A DNA stretch of 64,000 nucleotides from Lineus longissimus (GCF_910592395.1 NC_088326.1:7197001-7261000), one strand, 5' to 3'. Shown: positions 1-11,758, counted from the stretch's first letter. The notes: a model not told the origin generated them from the letters alone. A program made the numbers and translations.

Positions 1-239
1 GTGATCTTCAAAGATGAATTATTGATTGATATGATCAAGATTGACATAGAGCTTGTAACATTTTAACCTTGACCTAGTTTCCAAGGTCAGAAAGGTCAAA
101 CTATAAAATTCCACTTAAAAGTTGATATATTCACTACTATTTGTCTGAGATTCTTCAAATTTTATATGGTGACACCTAATGAGATCTATACAAGTTGACC
201 CAATTTAGGTCAATTGTGACCTAGTTTATCAAGTTGCAG
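1..239. other. Flank of the hAT-like element; no gene seen
   Basis: No coding signal was found. Around 67-105 there is a module of the type GACCTAG...CAAGGTCA...AGGTCAAA, which recurs in the Y-family repeats elsewhere in this window (for example 49,950 and 50,270). This suggests old repeat DNA. Positions 232-239 (AGTTGCAG) form the left target-site duplication of the next element. Confidence 0.5.
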
Positions 240-876
240 TAGGTACCGGCAGTAACGCATTATCCGTTCAGGAATTGTGATAACGCAGGCCTGAGGGCTG
301 AAATTAGTGAAACTTCCCACTGTGAATACACCTTTTTGCAATAAAATATATTTAGTGAAAATTTACTGTGTTAAAGTTCATTTCATTCCCGTTCCATTGA
401 TACCAAATTCAACCATGTTAATAAATATTAAACATTTCAATTTTAGGCGGAGTTTGTGTTGATTTTTCACCAAAGTTAATCAAAACGCCTTTGTTTTAAC
501 GCAATCTGAAGTGCGTCGTGGCCCAGTCCCAAGGTATTTTCCAGGAAATCCGGCCGCGCGTTTCGAGGGAATCACTAACTAGGTCAAAACTATTACCATA
601 TTCATCAGTGAATCACAAGCTTTCGATACGTACCGGTTTGTAGGGGGGGTTTTCGCATTTTTTTCAACATTTTTGAGTTTGAAAATATCTCCAACAAGAT
701 CGTCGAATCTATAAAAATCCTTAGAAAATAAACCGCACAAACTAGGTACCGAAATTTAGAGGTTTTAATCAACTTTAGAATGAAATTCGAATTGAAACGC
801 ACGAATCAACTAGCGCAACGCGCCAGTCAATTCAATATGGGGTACCCCTCGAGACCCAATTGACTTCGAGGCGAAG

Positions 877-3800
877 ATGGCTGCCCGCATGACAGATGTT
901 TCCGATCGTGATCCTGTACTTTCTGATCGATTTATTCCATATCTGAGTGAGTAAAGTTCTTTCTACGAATGGGATATCATCTTATATGTACATAAAAGAT
1001 GTTAGTGTGGTAATCTTTTGAAATCCTGCCGTAGAAATTAATACTTTGAACCCCAATTGATCGGGTCACTCGAAAATGACTTGGTGAATTGGCACTTCAG
1101 ACTTCTGGCAGATCTTTATTTAATATTCGGGCTCAGTTTTAAAAATGAACACTTATAATACATTCTTCGTATGTAAGTTAAGACTCCTGCTTGGTATGGA
1201 AATATTTAAGAGTGTTTTAATGGAGAAATCTTGCTTTTAGAAAAGTATGTCATTTTGACCCAATTCCAACGATGTTTCAAACGTTGTTGATACGTTATTC
1301 AGTGACGCGTTGATGTGGTCACGTGACCAAATCGCGCTCTGTGATTGGTCCAATAAATAAACAAAAGCACATGGCAATGTTTATGAGTCATTGCCTACTC
1401 TTTATTTTCATTTATTAAAGATGAATATACAGATATTTTTTCAAAACCACCTACATTATTTGATCCTATATGTCATACATACATTCAAGACCAACATTCA
1501 TCTCTAAAATAGGAATAGTTATTCTTTTTTCCCCTTTTTTTCCAGTTAATGAAGATTACTCAACTCTGAAACGGATCCTAGAGTTCAGCGGAAAGGGGCG
1601 GAGACCCGATCTTCCATCCCTGGAATGCACCTTTAGAACCATCCTCCAGTTTGTACTTCTCCACAATGAAACAAAGAAAACGTGGGTGGCGACAGAGGCT
1701 CTTTTTGACAGAGTTTTTCCGTTCCAGAAAGGCAAGTTGTGTGCCATGCGAAGAAAGTATTGTAAGCAGGCGTGGGAGTTGACATCATCTTCAAGGGAAC
1801 ACGAGGCATTTCCAATGGAGGCATTTCTATCAACAGTTGTGTTCTTTCATTCCGCTGGTGAAGAACTAGATGTCATTGCCACCAGGCAGGAATTACTAAG
1901 TGGTTCCTTTCACACTGACATTCCATTTACCAATGGAATTGTTGCAGATCTGGAAAAGTTCCGTAGGAGGGAGGGCCTGCCGTGGAAGTCGTTGTTCAAG
2001 TGGGCTTCTTGTTTCGGTCTTGAGACAGTTTCTGAAAAGATAATGAAGAAAGTTGTGAAAGATACTATGAATACCTTTGATCGTCATAGAAAGAACAACA
2101 CTCGTGGTACAAAATGTGAGGGTTACCTAAATTTCTGTTCTGAACCATTTCTATGGATCAAGACTGCAAGTGTAGATACTAGTGCTACTGGGGCTGCTCA
2201 TGAACCATTACCTCTTCCTGATCTGGAGCCTGACCCAGAAGTAGTGTCTGAACTGAACAACGAGGTTATTTGTGATATGAAGGTGGCTATAGACCAACAA
2301 GAACAGGAAATCGCTAAGTTAAGGACAGAAAAAAGCCAGCTGAAGCAGGAATTATCTAAAGGGAAATCTGACATTTCCAAACTTGAAAAGGAAATCAGCC
2401 TCGAACAACACAAGAATGGCGTTTGTGATAAACTGATTGAGGACTACAAGGGCCAACTCAAATTGAACAACAAGGTTATTCGTGATATGAAGGTGGCTAT
2501 AGAACAACAAGAACAGGAAATCGCTAAGTTAAGGACAGAAAAAGCCAGCTGAAGCAGGAATTATCTAAAGGGAAATCTGACATTTCCAAACTTGAAAAGG
2601 AAATCAGCTCTTGTCGTCAGGCCAACTGGACTCGCTAGGAAAGAAGCTGATCTTGTTGCCGATATGCTGACCATCGAACAACACAAGAATGGCGGTTGTG
2701 ATAAACTGATTGAGGACTACAAGGGCCAAGTCAAACTTTTGCAAACTCAGGTTTCAAACTGTAAAATTGCTTTGGAGGGATACAAAGGTGACAAAAAGGA
2801 GCTTTTGAAAAAACTGAAGGAGGCTGAATTTGACTATCGGGTATCACTAAATGAGGTACAGGGAGAGGCCACTCAGAGTCAAATAAAAACGAAAGATGGT
2901 CCCCATTACACAAGTGACTTAGTCAAGACTGTGATCAAACTTGTGGGTGAGGCAGACGTGCCTGCTGCCAGGTGTGGGCAAATAATTCATATAGTGTCCA
3001 GGAACATTTTCCATCAGGAAATCCCACTTGAACAATTGCCCTCAGAAAGGTCTTCGCTGCGTTATGCAGACCAAGGGCAAGTATTATCAAAAATGCATAC
3101 AACTGAATCGATGATTTCAAATACGTACGATCTCCATAGTGATGGCACCACCAAAGACCACCGCAAGTACATGGGATACAAGGTTACCCTAGACACAGGC
3201 AAGTCCATGAGCCTCGGATACACCCTTCTTGCAGCCGAGGATTCAGAAACACTCTTATCTGTGGCTTGCAAACTTCTCCAAGACTTGGCAGACGTGTATG
3301 CACCTGAGGAAGCTGAAACAAACTGCAAACATATGCTGCAAAATATGATAGGTGTGATGAGTGATCGGGCATCAGTCATGAAGTGTTTCAACCAGAAATT
3401 CAACGCCAAACGGCAGGAACTCCTATCTACAGAAGAATCCCTCCAATTCCTTCACTGTAATGCTCACTTCTTGCTAGGCCTCAGTACCGAAGCTGACAAG
3501 GCCATCAAAGAACTTTCCATTGGTAAAAAGTTTGGGCGAGACTTGGACAAGGGATTTGGATCGTTCTGTAAAGCTGCTGAGAGTTGTACCTCCAGACACA
3601 TCCGTCTTGCTTGTAGTTCTCTAGGACCCCGGGGTGATGAAAAAAGTGGTTGTCGTGATTCATGGGAGGCGTTCTGTGCCCTAAATGACATTCAATCCAA
3701 AGTCACCTGTTTTCGATCAAACCGCTTTAACAATTTCTTCCTAGGAGCTGCAGAACTTCACTTCCATCACCCTCACATCATCACATACTTTACTGTATAC

Positions 3801-5732
3801 CACACAAAGAACAATATGAAACTAAGGAGTGTGCTAGCGGACGCAAACAGCAAGGAAATTGATGTCTTCATTACTGCTTTAGGAATTCTCTACCACAAGG
3901 TTACAGGACCCTACTGGGTTCTTGTTCAAAGTGATACCCATTACCTTGACTTCCACAAGTATGTCGTCCAAATGCATAAGTCCCTGAGGGAGTGGTCAGA
4001 GGACCCAAGCAGCTTGATGGAACCTGACACGAAGCTTTTCGATGACTTCAGCCTACCCATGGATGATGTCCTTAGCTCGCTCTATGATGAAGACCGACAG
4101 CCAAACCCCACAGCACATCCAGATCTCGGTGTGGCGCTGGTTCTCAAGAAATTGGCAGCAGCATTTGTGGTTGTGATCGAACGACAACTTCCTGACTTCC
4201 TGCCTGATGGAAGGTATCATAACGTCCCCAAGGATTCACCATTATGGGAGAAGATGAAGCACAGCAAGCTGCACAACCTACTTGGCGAAGCTCAATTCGG
4301 CGACTTGGATTTCAGCCTTTTCAAGCGCCGAAATGCGTCCCTTCATCACCATGCCACTATCAACATGCTGAAACGGAACAAGACAATGAGTGAATGGTTT
4401 GACAACAAGACATCAGTGGAACAGAAGGCACTTCTTCAACAGGCATCAAGTTCTGCCCAGAAAGTTCGAGACCAGCATCGCCTCGAAGTTCAGTCCGTTC
4501 AGGAATCTGTGAAGAGGAAGTTGCAGGACACGCAGGAGGAGGTAGCAAAGAAGAAACACGACCTGCAGAAAAGAAAAGAGGAAATTACAAGGGAAGTTCG
4601 ACTACACGGTGGTCCCTGTCTGTCGCTTGCTGATGTTGATTCCTTGCTCTCTGACGCCAAAAAGTCTGCTGTGAAAGCCGAGATTCAGTACCACAAGATT
4701 GTGATGGGCCGACCAAGCAGGTTCCTGAAAGTTACTGGGAATATTCCGGCTCTTCGAGAGAATCTACGCAACTTCTTTCGCCATGATCAAGATGATGCAG
4801 GTATGTGGACACTGGTCAACCACCATATCTTCTTATATTCATAGTCATTGTCAGCATAAATCCTAATGCTCCATTTGCTGAAAGTTACTGGGAATATTCC
4901 GGCTCTTCGAGAGAATCTACGCAATTTCTTTTGCCATGATCAAGATGATGCAGGTATGTGGACACTGGTCAACCACCATACCTTCATAATCATAGTCATT
5001 GTCAGCATAAATCCTAATGCTCCATTTGCTCTCCTTTCAGACGCAGACGCAGCCATGCCAGACCCATCCGACATGTCCAAAGATCCATTACAGATCCTAG
5101 ATAGTGATGAAGAAGACCTTGTGTTAGGGGTAGCAGATCCAGTGACACCTCGTCTAGTTCGATCCCCTGAGCCCTCATCCTCCGAGTCTGAGTCTGAAAA
5201 AGAAGACAGTGATGTTGATGAATTTCCTGGTAAGTCGCTAATGAACATAATGCGCCTGTGAGTAGGCCTTAAATGTAAGTCGCTAATGAACATAATGCGT
5301 CTGTGAGTAGGCCTTAAATTTAAGACAGTATGGTCAGAAAAATGTCAATTCTTTTTTTCAGAAGATGGTACAGACACTGAGGAACAGACATCAAAGTTCT
5401 CTAAGACAGACTTCACTTACCAGTTCTCCAAAACTGGTGAATGGATTGCTGTTTTCTACACGAACCGGGATGGGCAGCCATACTTCATCATTGGAGAGGT
5501 GATAGAAGTCTTCAGTCCAACCAGTGCCAGTGTTAACTACATGGAACAGTGCCAAGTTCGAGAAACCCTGTTCAAAATTCCAGATACCGCAGACTTTGAT
5601 CCCATGGTTAAACATGAGTTTGTGTTTGCCTGGGACCTTCCTGTATTCACCACAAATGGGAGAATTTGGACAGTCAAGGACATCAAGGACATAAAGAAAC
5701 GCTACAAGGAATATCTGAGATTCTTTTATTGA
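877..5732 (+). CDS. Transposase-like protein, four exons, hAT-like core and C-terminal barrel-type domain
   Basis: The exon model is 877-946, 1546-4800, 5041-5229 and 5362-5732. Every junction has GT/AG ends, pyrimidine-rich acceptors and phase 1, giving about 1,290 codons. The ATG at 877 opens a 23-codon exon that joins NEDYSTLKR in exon 2. The order is: an N-terminal region of unknown function; an internally duplicated coiled coil (about 2230-2870); an RNase-H-like core with SDGTTKDH (Asp codon 3141), MSDRASV (Asp codon 3363) and CNAH (3456-3467), the layout of hAT enzymes; a second coiled coil (about 4430-4600); an acidic serine-rich linker in exon 3; and a small domain (exon 4, from GEWIAVFYTR) like those at the C-terminus of other invertebrate transposon proteins. 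A stop at 2550-2552, caused by a short A-run, breaks the frame, so this copy is probably inactive unless that is an assembly error. No hATC dimerisation motif was recognised. Confidence 0.65.
2254..2740 (+). repeat. Tandem duplication inside the coiled-coil coding region
   Basis: About 212 bp starting at GAACAACGAGG (2254) is repeated from GAACAACAAGG (2466). The second copy carries about 66 extra bases before CGAACAACACAAG. Copy one has six A after GACAG and copy two only five, and this one-base difference creates the stop at 2550. The same frame is open again from about 2553 on, although the intended frame of copy two needs a compensating change near 2636. Confidence 0.8.
4725..5030 (+). 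repeat. 153-bp tandem duplication spanning an exon end and its splice donor
   Basis: 4725-4877 and 4878-5030 are near-identical copies holding the last ~76 coding bases of exon 2, the donor CAG|GTATGT and the first ~77 intron bases. The window therefore has two equivalent donors (4801 and 4954) in front of one acceptor (5040). Confidence 0.85.
5231..5320 (+). repeat. 45-bp direct duplication at the start of intron 3
   Basis: TAAGTCGCTAATGAACATAA occurs at 5231 and again at 5276, duplicating the donor-proximal intron sequence. The GT of the first copy is the likely functional donor, since exon 3 ends at 5229. Confidence 0.8.
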
Positions 5733-6356
5733 ACAATCAAACTTACTCATTGCAAAATTTTCCTTTTTCTGACCCCCTTCACAGCCAAAACCATGGGAGA
5801 TAGCCTAAAACTGATGGTTTTATTGATGTCTACAGGTCATTCTAACTTAGAAACCAAAGTTTCAGGCCATTGCCTTGGCAGGTTGAGTTTTAATGGATTT
5901 TCAAAAGGCGGTCATTTCAGTAATTTTTGGGCAATTTTGCAAAATATTCCTTTTTCTGACCCCTCTCACAGCCAAAATCATGGGAGATAGCCTAAAACTG
6001 ATGGTTTCAATGGATTAAACAGGTATTTTTACCTAAGAAACAGTTGTCCCAGGCTATTTACTCTGTTGGTTGAATTTTAATGAATTTTCCAAAAAATTGT
6101 CATTTTGGTCATTTTCCGCCATTTTTTTCTGCGGTGTAAAATGTGGCCGAAAGCATTTTTGAGGCTTGATTTCTTAAAAATTAAAAAAAAATGGTCTCTG
6201 AAAAAAAATAGGGTGCTTAACTCCACCCCATAGGTTGGGGGAAAGGCGTTTTGGGGCTCTTCAAAAGTCTACATTCGAAAATAATGACGTCTAAAAATGC
6301 CTCCTCGGCCAATTTGGCGCTCGTGAAGATGACCAAATTTGAAAAAAATTGTGTTT
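5733..6356. other. 3' region of the hAT-like gene with a ~187-bp direct repeat
   Basis: There is no gene here. TGCAAAAT...CCTTTTTCTGACCCC is present at 5751 and again at 5938, followed in both by GGGAGATAGCCTAAAACTGA. This is a partial tandem duplication with a period of 187 bp. Confidence 0.6.
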
Positions 6357-6549
6357 TTAACCCTTTGAACCCCGAATTGTCTGAGGGTAGTGCATACGCC
6401 ACCCTGAGTTATCCAGCGGTAATGCATTATAATGTGCTATAATGTACTACTCTTCATTTATCTTGTGTTATACATGGTTCTGTCAGAAAACATTCCTGTA
6501 TAATGAATAATAAATGTGTCCTACCTTATATATGAGTCCTTTTCTTCAA

Positions 6550-8430
6550 TTATAACCTGTATTTGACTTTGGTGTGCCAGTTTTGCCAGCAGTTAGAGCC
6601 AGGTTTCCCAATGCACAAGAAGACATGACACTGGTTGCACCAATAAACAGTCTTTGACATTTTTGGCAAGTCCTTGGAGTTTGCATTTGGGTTGGCCTCC
6701 TTAGCTTTCTTGTGCTTCTGCATACAGACTGTACATCTGTTTTAGAAGTAGCATGTTCAGCACGCTCAACCATGTGCTGCCCAACGTCAACCAGGCGTGC
6801 GTCAATGTCAACATCTGAACGACGTCTTCCAACCGAAGTGTTATTCCTCACCCCACCAACAAGTTCATTGCAGAGCTGCTCCAAGAACAAGTGAAATGTC
6901 AGTGTCCTCTTGTTGTTCACAGCATGAGGCCTATAGAATCCCTGAATCACATATGAATTGTACGCAGTCCACATAAAGAATTTCATGACCAACCTTCGTG
7001 GCCACTTGTAATGGCATCTGGTCATTCTTATCTGTCCCTCCCATAAACTGATTGTATAATGTAACACTTCACTGCCATTGGGCACCTGACTGGAACTCTC
7101 CTGTGTTCCTGAGGATCATATCTTGGCACAGAGGTGATAGGACTGTCAACATATATTGAAGTAACAAAGTAGATGGGCCTTTTGTCCATCCACACAATGG
7201 CCGCGGCATTCCCATTGAAGAGAAGTTCAGAGTCCCCCTTGTTCATTTGTCTGTTGGTCCTCTTGAGACATTTAGGGAAGGACCTTCTGTTAGTCATTGC
7301 AGTCCCACAAAGACCAATACCTTTAGTAAGCAAATATTCTGCCAGTTGAACAGTTGTGTAAAACCTGTCCGTGAATACACAATAGTTCTGATCACGATAG
7401 TCCTTGGTCATACGGACAACCAAGTTCCCAGTCACACCCAGGTTATCCACATCCTGATTATCAGCTCTCCTACCTGTGTACACCTCTGCATCTATTATGA
7501 ATCCATTTTCACTGTCTGTGAGAAGGAAAGTTTTGATGCCCCACTTTATAGGTTTATCCTTTATGTATTGTCTTATTGACAAAGAGTTCTTGGTAGGGAT
7601 CATCCCTTCATCCAGGGACAACTCTTGTTCGGGTGTGTAATGCCTCTTGAATCTCTCAAGGATGTAGTTGAAAATTGGCCTTGACTTGTATATCTTATCA
7701 GTTTTATCTAAAGCTGGGTCCTGTTCATCAACACAATGCAAGACTGACCAGATTGCCAAGAACCGATCACGAAAAAACACTTTTGGGAACCCTGGTGTGA
7801 CTGTCAACATGTTCTCTTTCACCTTCCAATACTGTTCATACCTGTCTTTATGGATAAGCATTTCCATAGCCACTCTACAGCCAAAGAAGGCTTTCATTTC
7901 AATGACAGTACAATCTGTCCAGTTTTTAGCAACATAATTGTTAGGCTTAGCAGTTTTTAGATGGGCAGCCTGCCTGTTCGTCTCGGTTACTAACAGTTCC
8001 CAAAGAACGTCATCCCAAAACAATGAGAAGAACTGTAGTGGGGTACTTTCATCATTTATATTATCAGGAATAGCAGTAGGCCCAGGATCTCTCCTTGGAT
8101 TGAAATCAGTTGCAGTAAAACGAGCAGTATCCCTAGTCCAGGGGGGTGGAATAACCATATCCGGAGCTCTCCTAATGCCACCACCTCTTCCACGACCACG
8201 GGCGGGCCGCCCCCTAGCAGCAGGTGGCGGTGGAGGACCCTGTGCATGTAATACAGGCTGTGCATCATGTACATCATCACCGCTACTGTCACCATCACTC
8301 ACCCCACTTTCCGACTCATTCTCACTCTCAAAATCACTATCGTGACCGTAGTCACTTTCATCTAACTCCTCATCGTCACTTTCTAACACCTGTGCCAAGA
8401 CTTCCTCAGCACTCGCCCTTTTCGGGCCAT
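6550..8430 (-). pseudogene. piggyBac transposase, broken by several frameshifts
   Basis: This is a cut-and-paste transposase of the DDD type. The N-terminus is acidic (ESDDEELDE), as usual for the family. The main reading frame (8398-7028) contains the three catalytic aspartates in LSLDEGM, VFTDRFYTT and VWMDKRP. The expected MGGTDKNDQ motif lies near 7040 in a different frame from both its left and right neighbours. KWPRRLVMKFFMW then follows in the third frame (6546-7085). The C-terminal cysteine-rich zinc region (CNQCHVFLC, 6580-6740) is again shifted. The best ATG (8430) is also one base out of frame with the body. I count at least four small indels, so the copy cannot make the enzyme. 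The order of motifs and the length (~600 aa) match intact family members. Confidence 0.9.
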
Positions 8431-8565
8431 TTATCCCTTTTTTCTAGCGAAATCGGTTCGATTTTGGTTCATCCGGGAGTCTCAGAAGGATGCTACCGAA
8501 CGCCGATGAAAGCCGGCTTCTGATTGGCTGCTGCATCGCTATTATTGGCAGTTGTCAACAAGACC

Positions 8566-8640
8566 ATGTGGATGCCGGTTTTCCGGCATTTCGGGTATAT
8601 ACGCTTTAGGGAAAATGCCGGTTTTCCGGCATTTCGGGTT
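8566..8640. repeat. Duplicated perfect hairpin beside the right piggyBac end
   Basis: TGCCGGTTTTCCGGCA (6-bp arms, 4-base loop) followed by TTTCGGGT occurs twice, at about 8572 and 8616. It lies just inside the TIR, upstream of the transposase start, so it could be a transposase-binding or promoter element. Confidence 0.7.
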
Positions 8641-8651
8641 CAAAGGGTTAA

Positions 8652-8955
8652 GAGGCTATTATTTCAAAACTGATTGTCTGTGAGGTCTGAAACTCCATAA
8701 TGTAGAAGTAAGTTGTAGAAATTGCTTAGAAATAGTAATAAATGCAAGTAGGAAGGCATAATTTCTTATTTATCGTCCCTCCAAAAGTGCTCCAAATGGC
8801 TTGCGATGGGGAGGGCCCGAAAGGGGGTCATGGTACAGGCCATTTCTCGGAAACCTTTCAATATAATGGCACCAAATTTGGACAGGTGCTTTGTGATGTC
8901 TTATCTAATAGATAGAACCTAAAATCATCCATTTTAGAAGACTTTCATTTTTTAG
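8652..8955. other. Right arm of the hAT-like element; no gene seen
   Basis: Non-coding sequence between the piggyBac right TTAA and the hAT-like right TIR. I see no ORF or repeat that I can name. Confidence 0.5.
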
Positions 8956-8975
8956 CTGCCGGTACCTAGTTGCAG

Positions 8976-9281
8976 AAGTTAAACTCTAAAAGTGTCATTG
9001 ACGTGCCACATTTTTTCATATCTAAAAGTAAATTTAACCTCCATATGTCATTTCATCTGCAATTTAATGATTCCCAGGTGAGCACAATGTCCCCAGGACA
9101 TTTCATTTTATTTTGACTTGTTTCGTTTGACCTGTTTCTTTTGAAACGTTTCAGTGTTTACATACTACCAAGGAATATGCAAACATGTTGGCTTTTCACT
9201 GCCCAAAACCTTATCAATGCATGAATAAGAGTCATTGCTAGGACAAGCTGACATTTTGCATTAAAAAATCACCTACATGTA
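8976..9281. other. Non-coding; contains a Y-family 3' end
   Basis: CCCAGGTGAGCACAATGTCC (from 9073) followed by CAGGACATTTCAT is the same 3'-end motif as in the Y-family repeats at 25,271 and 51,237. No coding sequence was seen. Confidence 0.5.
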
Positions 9282-9309
9282 CAGTTGAGGTCAGAAGTTT
9301 ACATACACC
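9282..9309 (+). mobile_element. Isolated Tc1-type terminal inverted repeat
   Basis: CAGTTGAGGTCAGAAGTTTA then CATACACC, preceded by TA, is the classic outer end of Tc1/Sleeping-Beauty-like transposons. I did not find the opposite end or a Tc1 transposase, so this looks like a remnant. Confidence 0.65.
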
Positions 9310-10113
9310 TGGGTCGAAAACATTCAACTCAAATTTTCATAAGGTTTCATTGTACTTACAAAAACGATTTTGATGTGATAATATACCTCAGAGTTCTACT
9401 TTATTTTCTTACTGCATTCGTTTATTTCAGTTTCTTTATTTCAGAATTATTTGACATAGTTTGATATCTCTTTTAAAGCCAATTTTTTCCAATGGACTTG
9501 ATCATGAGGTTTTAAAAGGAACCAGTTTTGGACCCACCTTGCACTGAAGGCAAATGTACAGACATTGGCATAGGCCTACAAATTTATACTGGATCCGCGC
9601 ACTTTAGAGAAAACACCAGTGCCATATTGAAAATGATAGCCTCCACCTTCATGGTGTGGCCATGGACAGTGGCAAACAATGGATAAATCTATACCACGTA
9701 AAATCCCAATTCAATAAGCTTGTTGATTGGTGAAGTAACATGGCTTGGTCAGGAGGCGTAGTTTTGTGAAAGGACTTTTGCAAAATTCATTCACAGCCTT
9801 TTGAACTTCAATCCATGAGCGAGGCTTAGGAGCAGGGTCATGAGGTAATTTTTGTCATTGAATGAATAAACACACAGACTACAATCAGTTACGAGATTTA
9901 TTTAACAGTTTAAAAATGACATTGTTTTTTGTGTCAATTGCGGTTACAGTATTGTAAACCCCCTTATTCAACCTGTACCATAGGTAGGAACTCCAATTTT
10001 TCCGCATCCCCTTCAGGTAAATCATTACCGTCTTCATTATTGTTCCCATCAGCTTCATTGACGTCATGTGGTAGAAGTCCTGCTGATCTCAATCCACTTC
10101 GCACCACATTAGG

Positions 10114-11758
10114 TTAAATGTCACCCCAAGCGTCCGAGATTAGTCCAGCAACTTCCCTTAGTGTGGAAAGGTTACAAATACTGTTGTCTTGTGTGGAATT
10201 GGCCTTCCATGTCGTCCAACAGTTCCGCAACTTGCTTTTGAAACTCCCCATGATTGTAAGGTCAAGGGGCTGCAAAAGAGAGGTGCACCTCGCCGGCACT
10301 AAAGAAACCGTCCCACCGATCTGGATCACCCGCATCTGAACATCCTCGTTCGTATGAACTCTAAATCTATCCCAGAGCAACACGAAGTTGTTATCACCGT
10401 CCCCATCATCAACGGTGATGAAAGGCTCCAAAGTCCCGTCAATGTACTCATCCATCGTTTGCATCCTCATCCAACCAGTGGGAGTCTGGGTAACAACAAT
10501 ATTAGGCGGGTGATTATCCTCTATATCCTGCGCTTGTTGGCGAGTTAACGACTTGAAGATTACTTGTGTCCCGCCATCCCAGGTGATGCCAAGAGTCACC
10601 GTGCAACCTAGGCGTGCCTTCCCTTGGAGGACCGTATATTGACCTGTTTTTCTCCTTTCCTGTTGAATGTGTAGTTTGGCATAGCGTCGAATAATGCAAA
10701 TGTCTCATCGATATTGATGATAATCCTTGGTTGAACATTTCCAATGAGAAGTCTAAACTCAATGTGGAAGTTTGCTACAATGTAATTGTTAACTGCGTTA
10801 TCCGGTGTGTGCTTACTATCCTTAGTTCGTCTTCGTTGGGTGATGCTATGCCTTTTGAGAAACTTGGTGACCCATCCATCTGAAGTGGTAAAAACTGAAA
10901 GGTGAGGTGCTTCTCTAAGAATGTCTCCTTGGTGTTTGGCACCAAGTCCATTCCACGAGGCGGTATACTGCTCTCTTGTGGTCTCCACGATGTTCTTCCT
11001 CACGATGGGAAGCCCCAGTCGTCGTCGTCCCCGAAACCAGTCAAAAATGTTCGCTTCAACCCCTGGTAAACGAGCTGAAAAAAAATGTCAATATTCAAAC
11101 CAGTTCTTCTATCGGGGAAGAATAAGGGTTAAGCAGAAAAATCCTAATGGAACAAAGCCAGCTCTCTTGCCTGCCTCTTAGGATGGCCCAATAGAATTGT
11201 CCATTATAAGGTCCCTTGAGACTAGCTTGACTAATACAAATTCCTGCTTTGTACATGGTCACCTGACGCCTGAATAGGACACCCTGTAGTTATTAGTAGT
11301 GTTGTTTGAGCCCCCTTCTCTTGCCACATTCTCCTTATTCTCCTCCATACGGGGGAATTTTATTGGGTCACTCTGTATACCAATAACAAATGTCCACGAA
11401 GAGCCGATCGGGAGTTGGTTTATTGATAACAGCCGATCGAGACTAGGTTAGAAATTACTAATTGGCTATGTTCTAGTTCTGGTCATTGGTCAAAATTGTT
11501 CGTACCTTGTTCCCTTTCTTGCCATCTCTGCTCCATCCCCCTTCTTTTTGATGCGTGGTGATGCTGGAGGATGTCTGCCTCATCTCTCACCCATCGTGCA
11601 AATGTGTGGTACAGAAGGTGATGATCATTTGCGAAATTTCCCACTGCGGCATTCGTGTTCCGGAAATCTCGCATTAATTTTTCTTTTTCATTTAGACTGT
11701 ATCGTCGTTTACGGCGAGGTGCTACAGCAAGGTCACCTTCTTCCTCCATTTCTAACAA
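10114..11758 (-). CDS. pogo/Tigger-like transposase, two exons, one frameshift
   Basis: Exon 1 (11758-11506) encodes a basic helix-turn-helix of the psq/CENP-B kind (RRKRRYSLNEKEK, FARWVRDEADI). Its donor is ACAAG|GTACG, and the acceptor TTTTTTCAG|CTCG gives exon 2 from 11074, in phase. Exon 2 begins with the second HTH (FDWFRGRRR) and runs into the DDE domain: INIDETFALFDAMP (first Asp), LLWDRFRVH (second) and SLLQPLDLTIMGSFK (third region). A one-base shift near 10,615 separates the two catalytic halves (11003-10608 and 10599-10114). The product would cut and rejoin the TIRs at TA sites. Because only one indel is visible, this is a recently inactivated copy, or an intact one with a sequencing error. 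Confidence 0.82.

Larger units (their letters stand above)
6361..8647 (-). mobile_element. Complete piggyBac element flanked by TTAA
   Basis: TTAA at 6357-6360 is followed directly by CCCTTTGAACCC (6361-6372). The other end is GGGTTCAAAGGG (8636-8647) followed by TTAA (8648-8651). A TTAA duplication and a CCC-starting TIR are diagnostic of piggyBac. The length is 2,287 bp, normal for an autonomous element, and it is nested in the hAT-like element. The transposase within is broken. Confidence 0.93.
240..8968 (+). mobile_element. Complete hAT-like DNA transposon with TIRs and target duplication
   Basis: The left end reads TAGGTACCGGCAG (240-252) and the right end is its exact complement (8956-8968). 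The flanks repeat GTTGCAG (233-239 and 8969-8975). If the overlapping A is counted with the duplication it becomes the 8-mer AGTTGCAG, which is the usual hAT length. Inside lies a four-exon plus-strand gene whose product has a hAT-like catalytic signature. A separate piggyBac element (6361-8647) has inserted downstream of that gene; without it the element is about 6.4 kb. The TIR core GGTACCG also recurs near 634 and 744, as subterminal repeats often do. The family assignment rests on TSD length plus motifs, so other 7-8-bp TSD superfamilies (P, Zisupton-like) remain possible. Confidence 0.75.

Noticed and set aside
7247-8523. Plus-strand frames opposite the piggyBac transposase
   Set aside because: Shadows of the minus-strand coding sequence.
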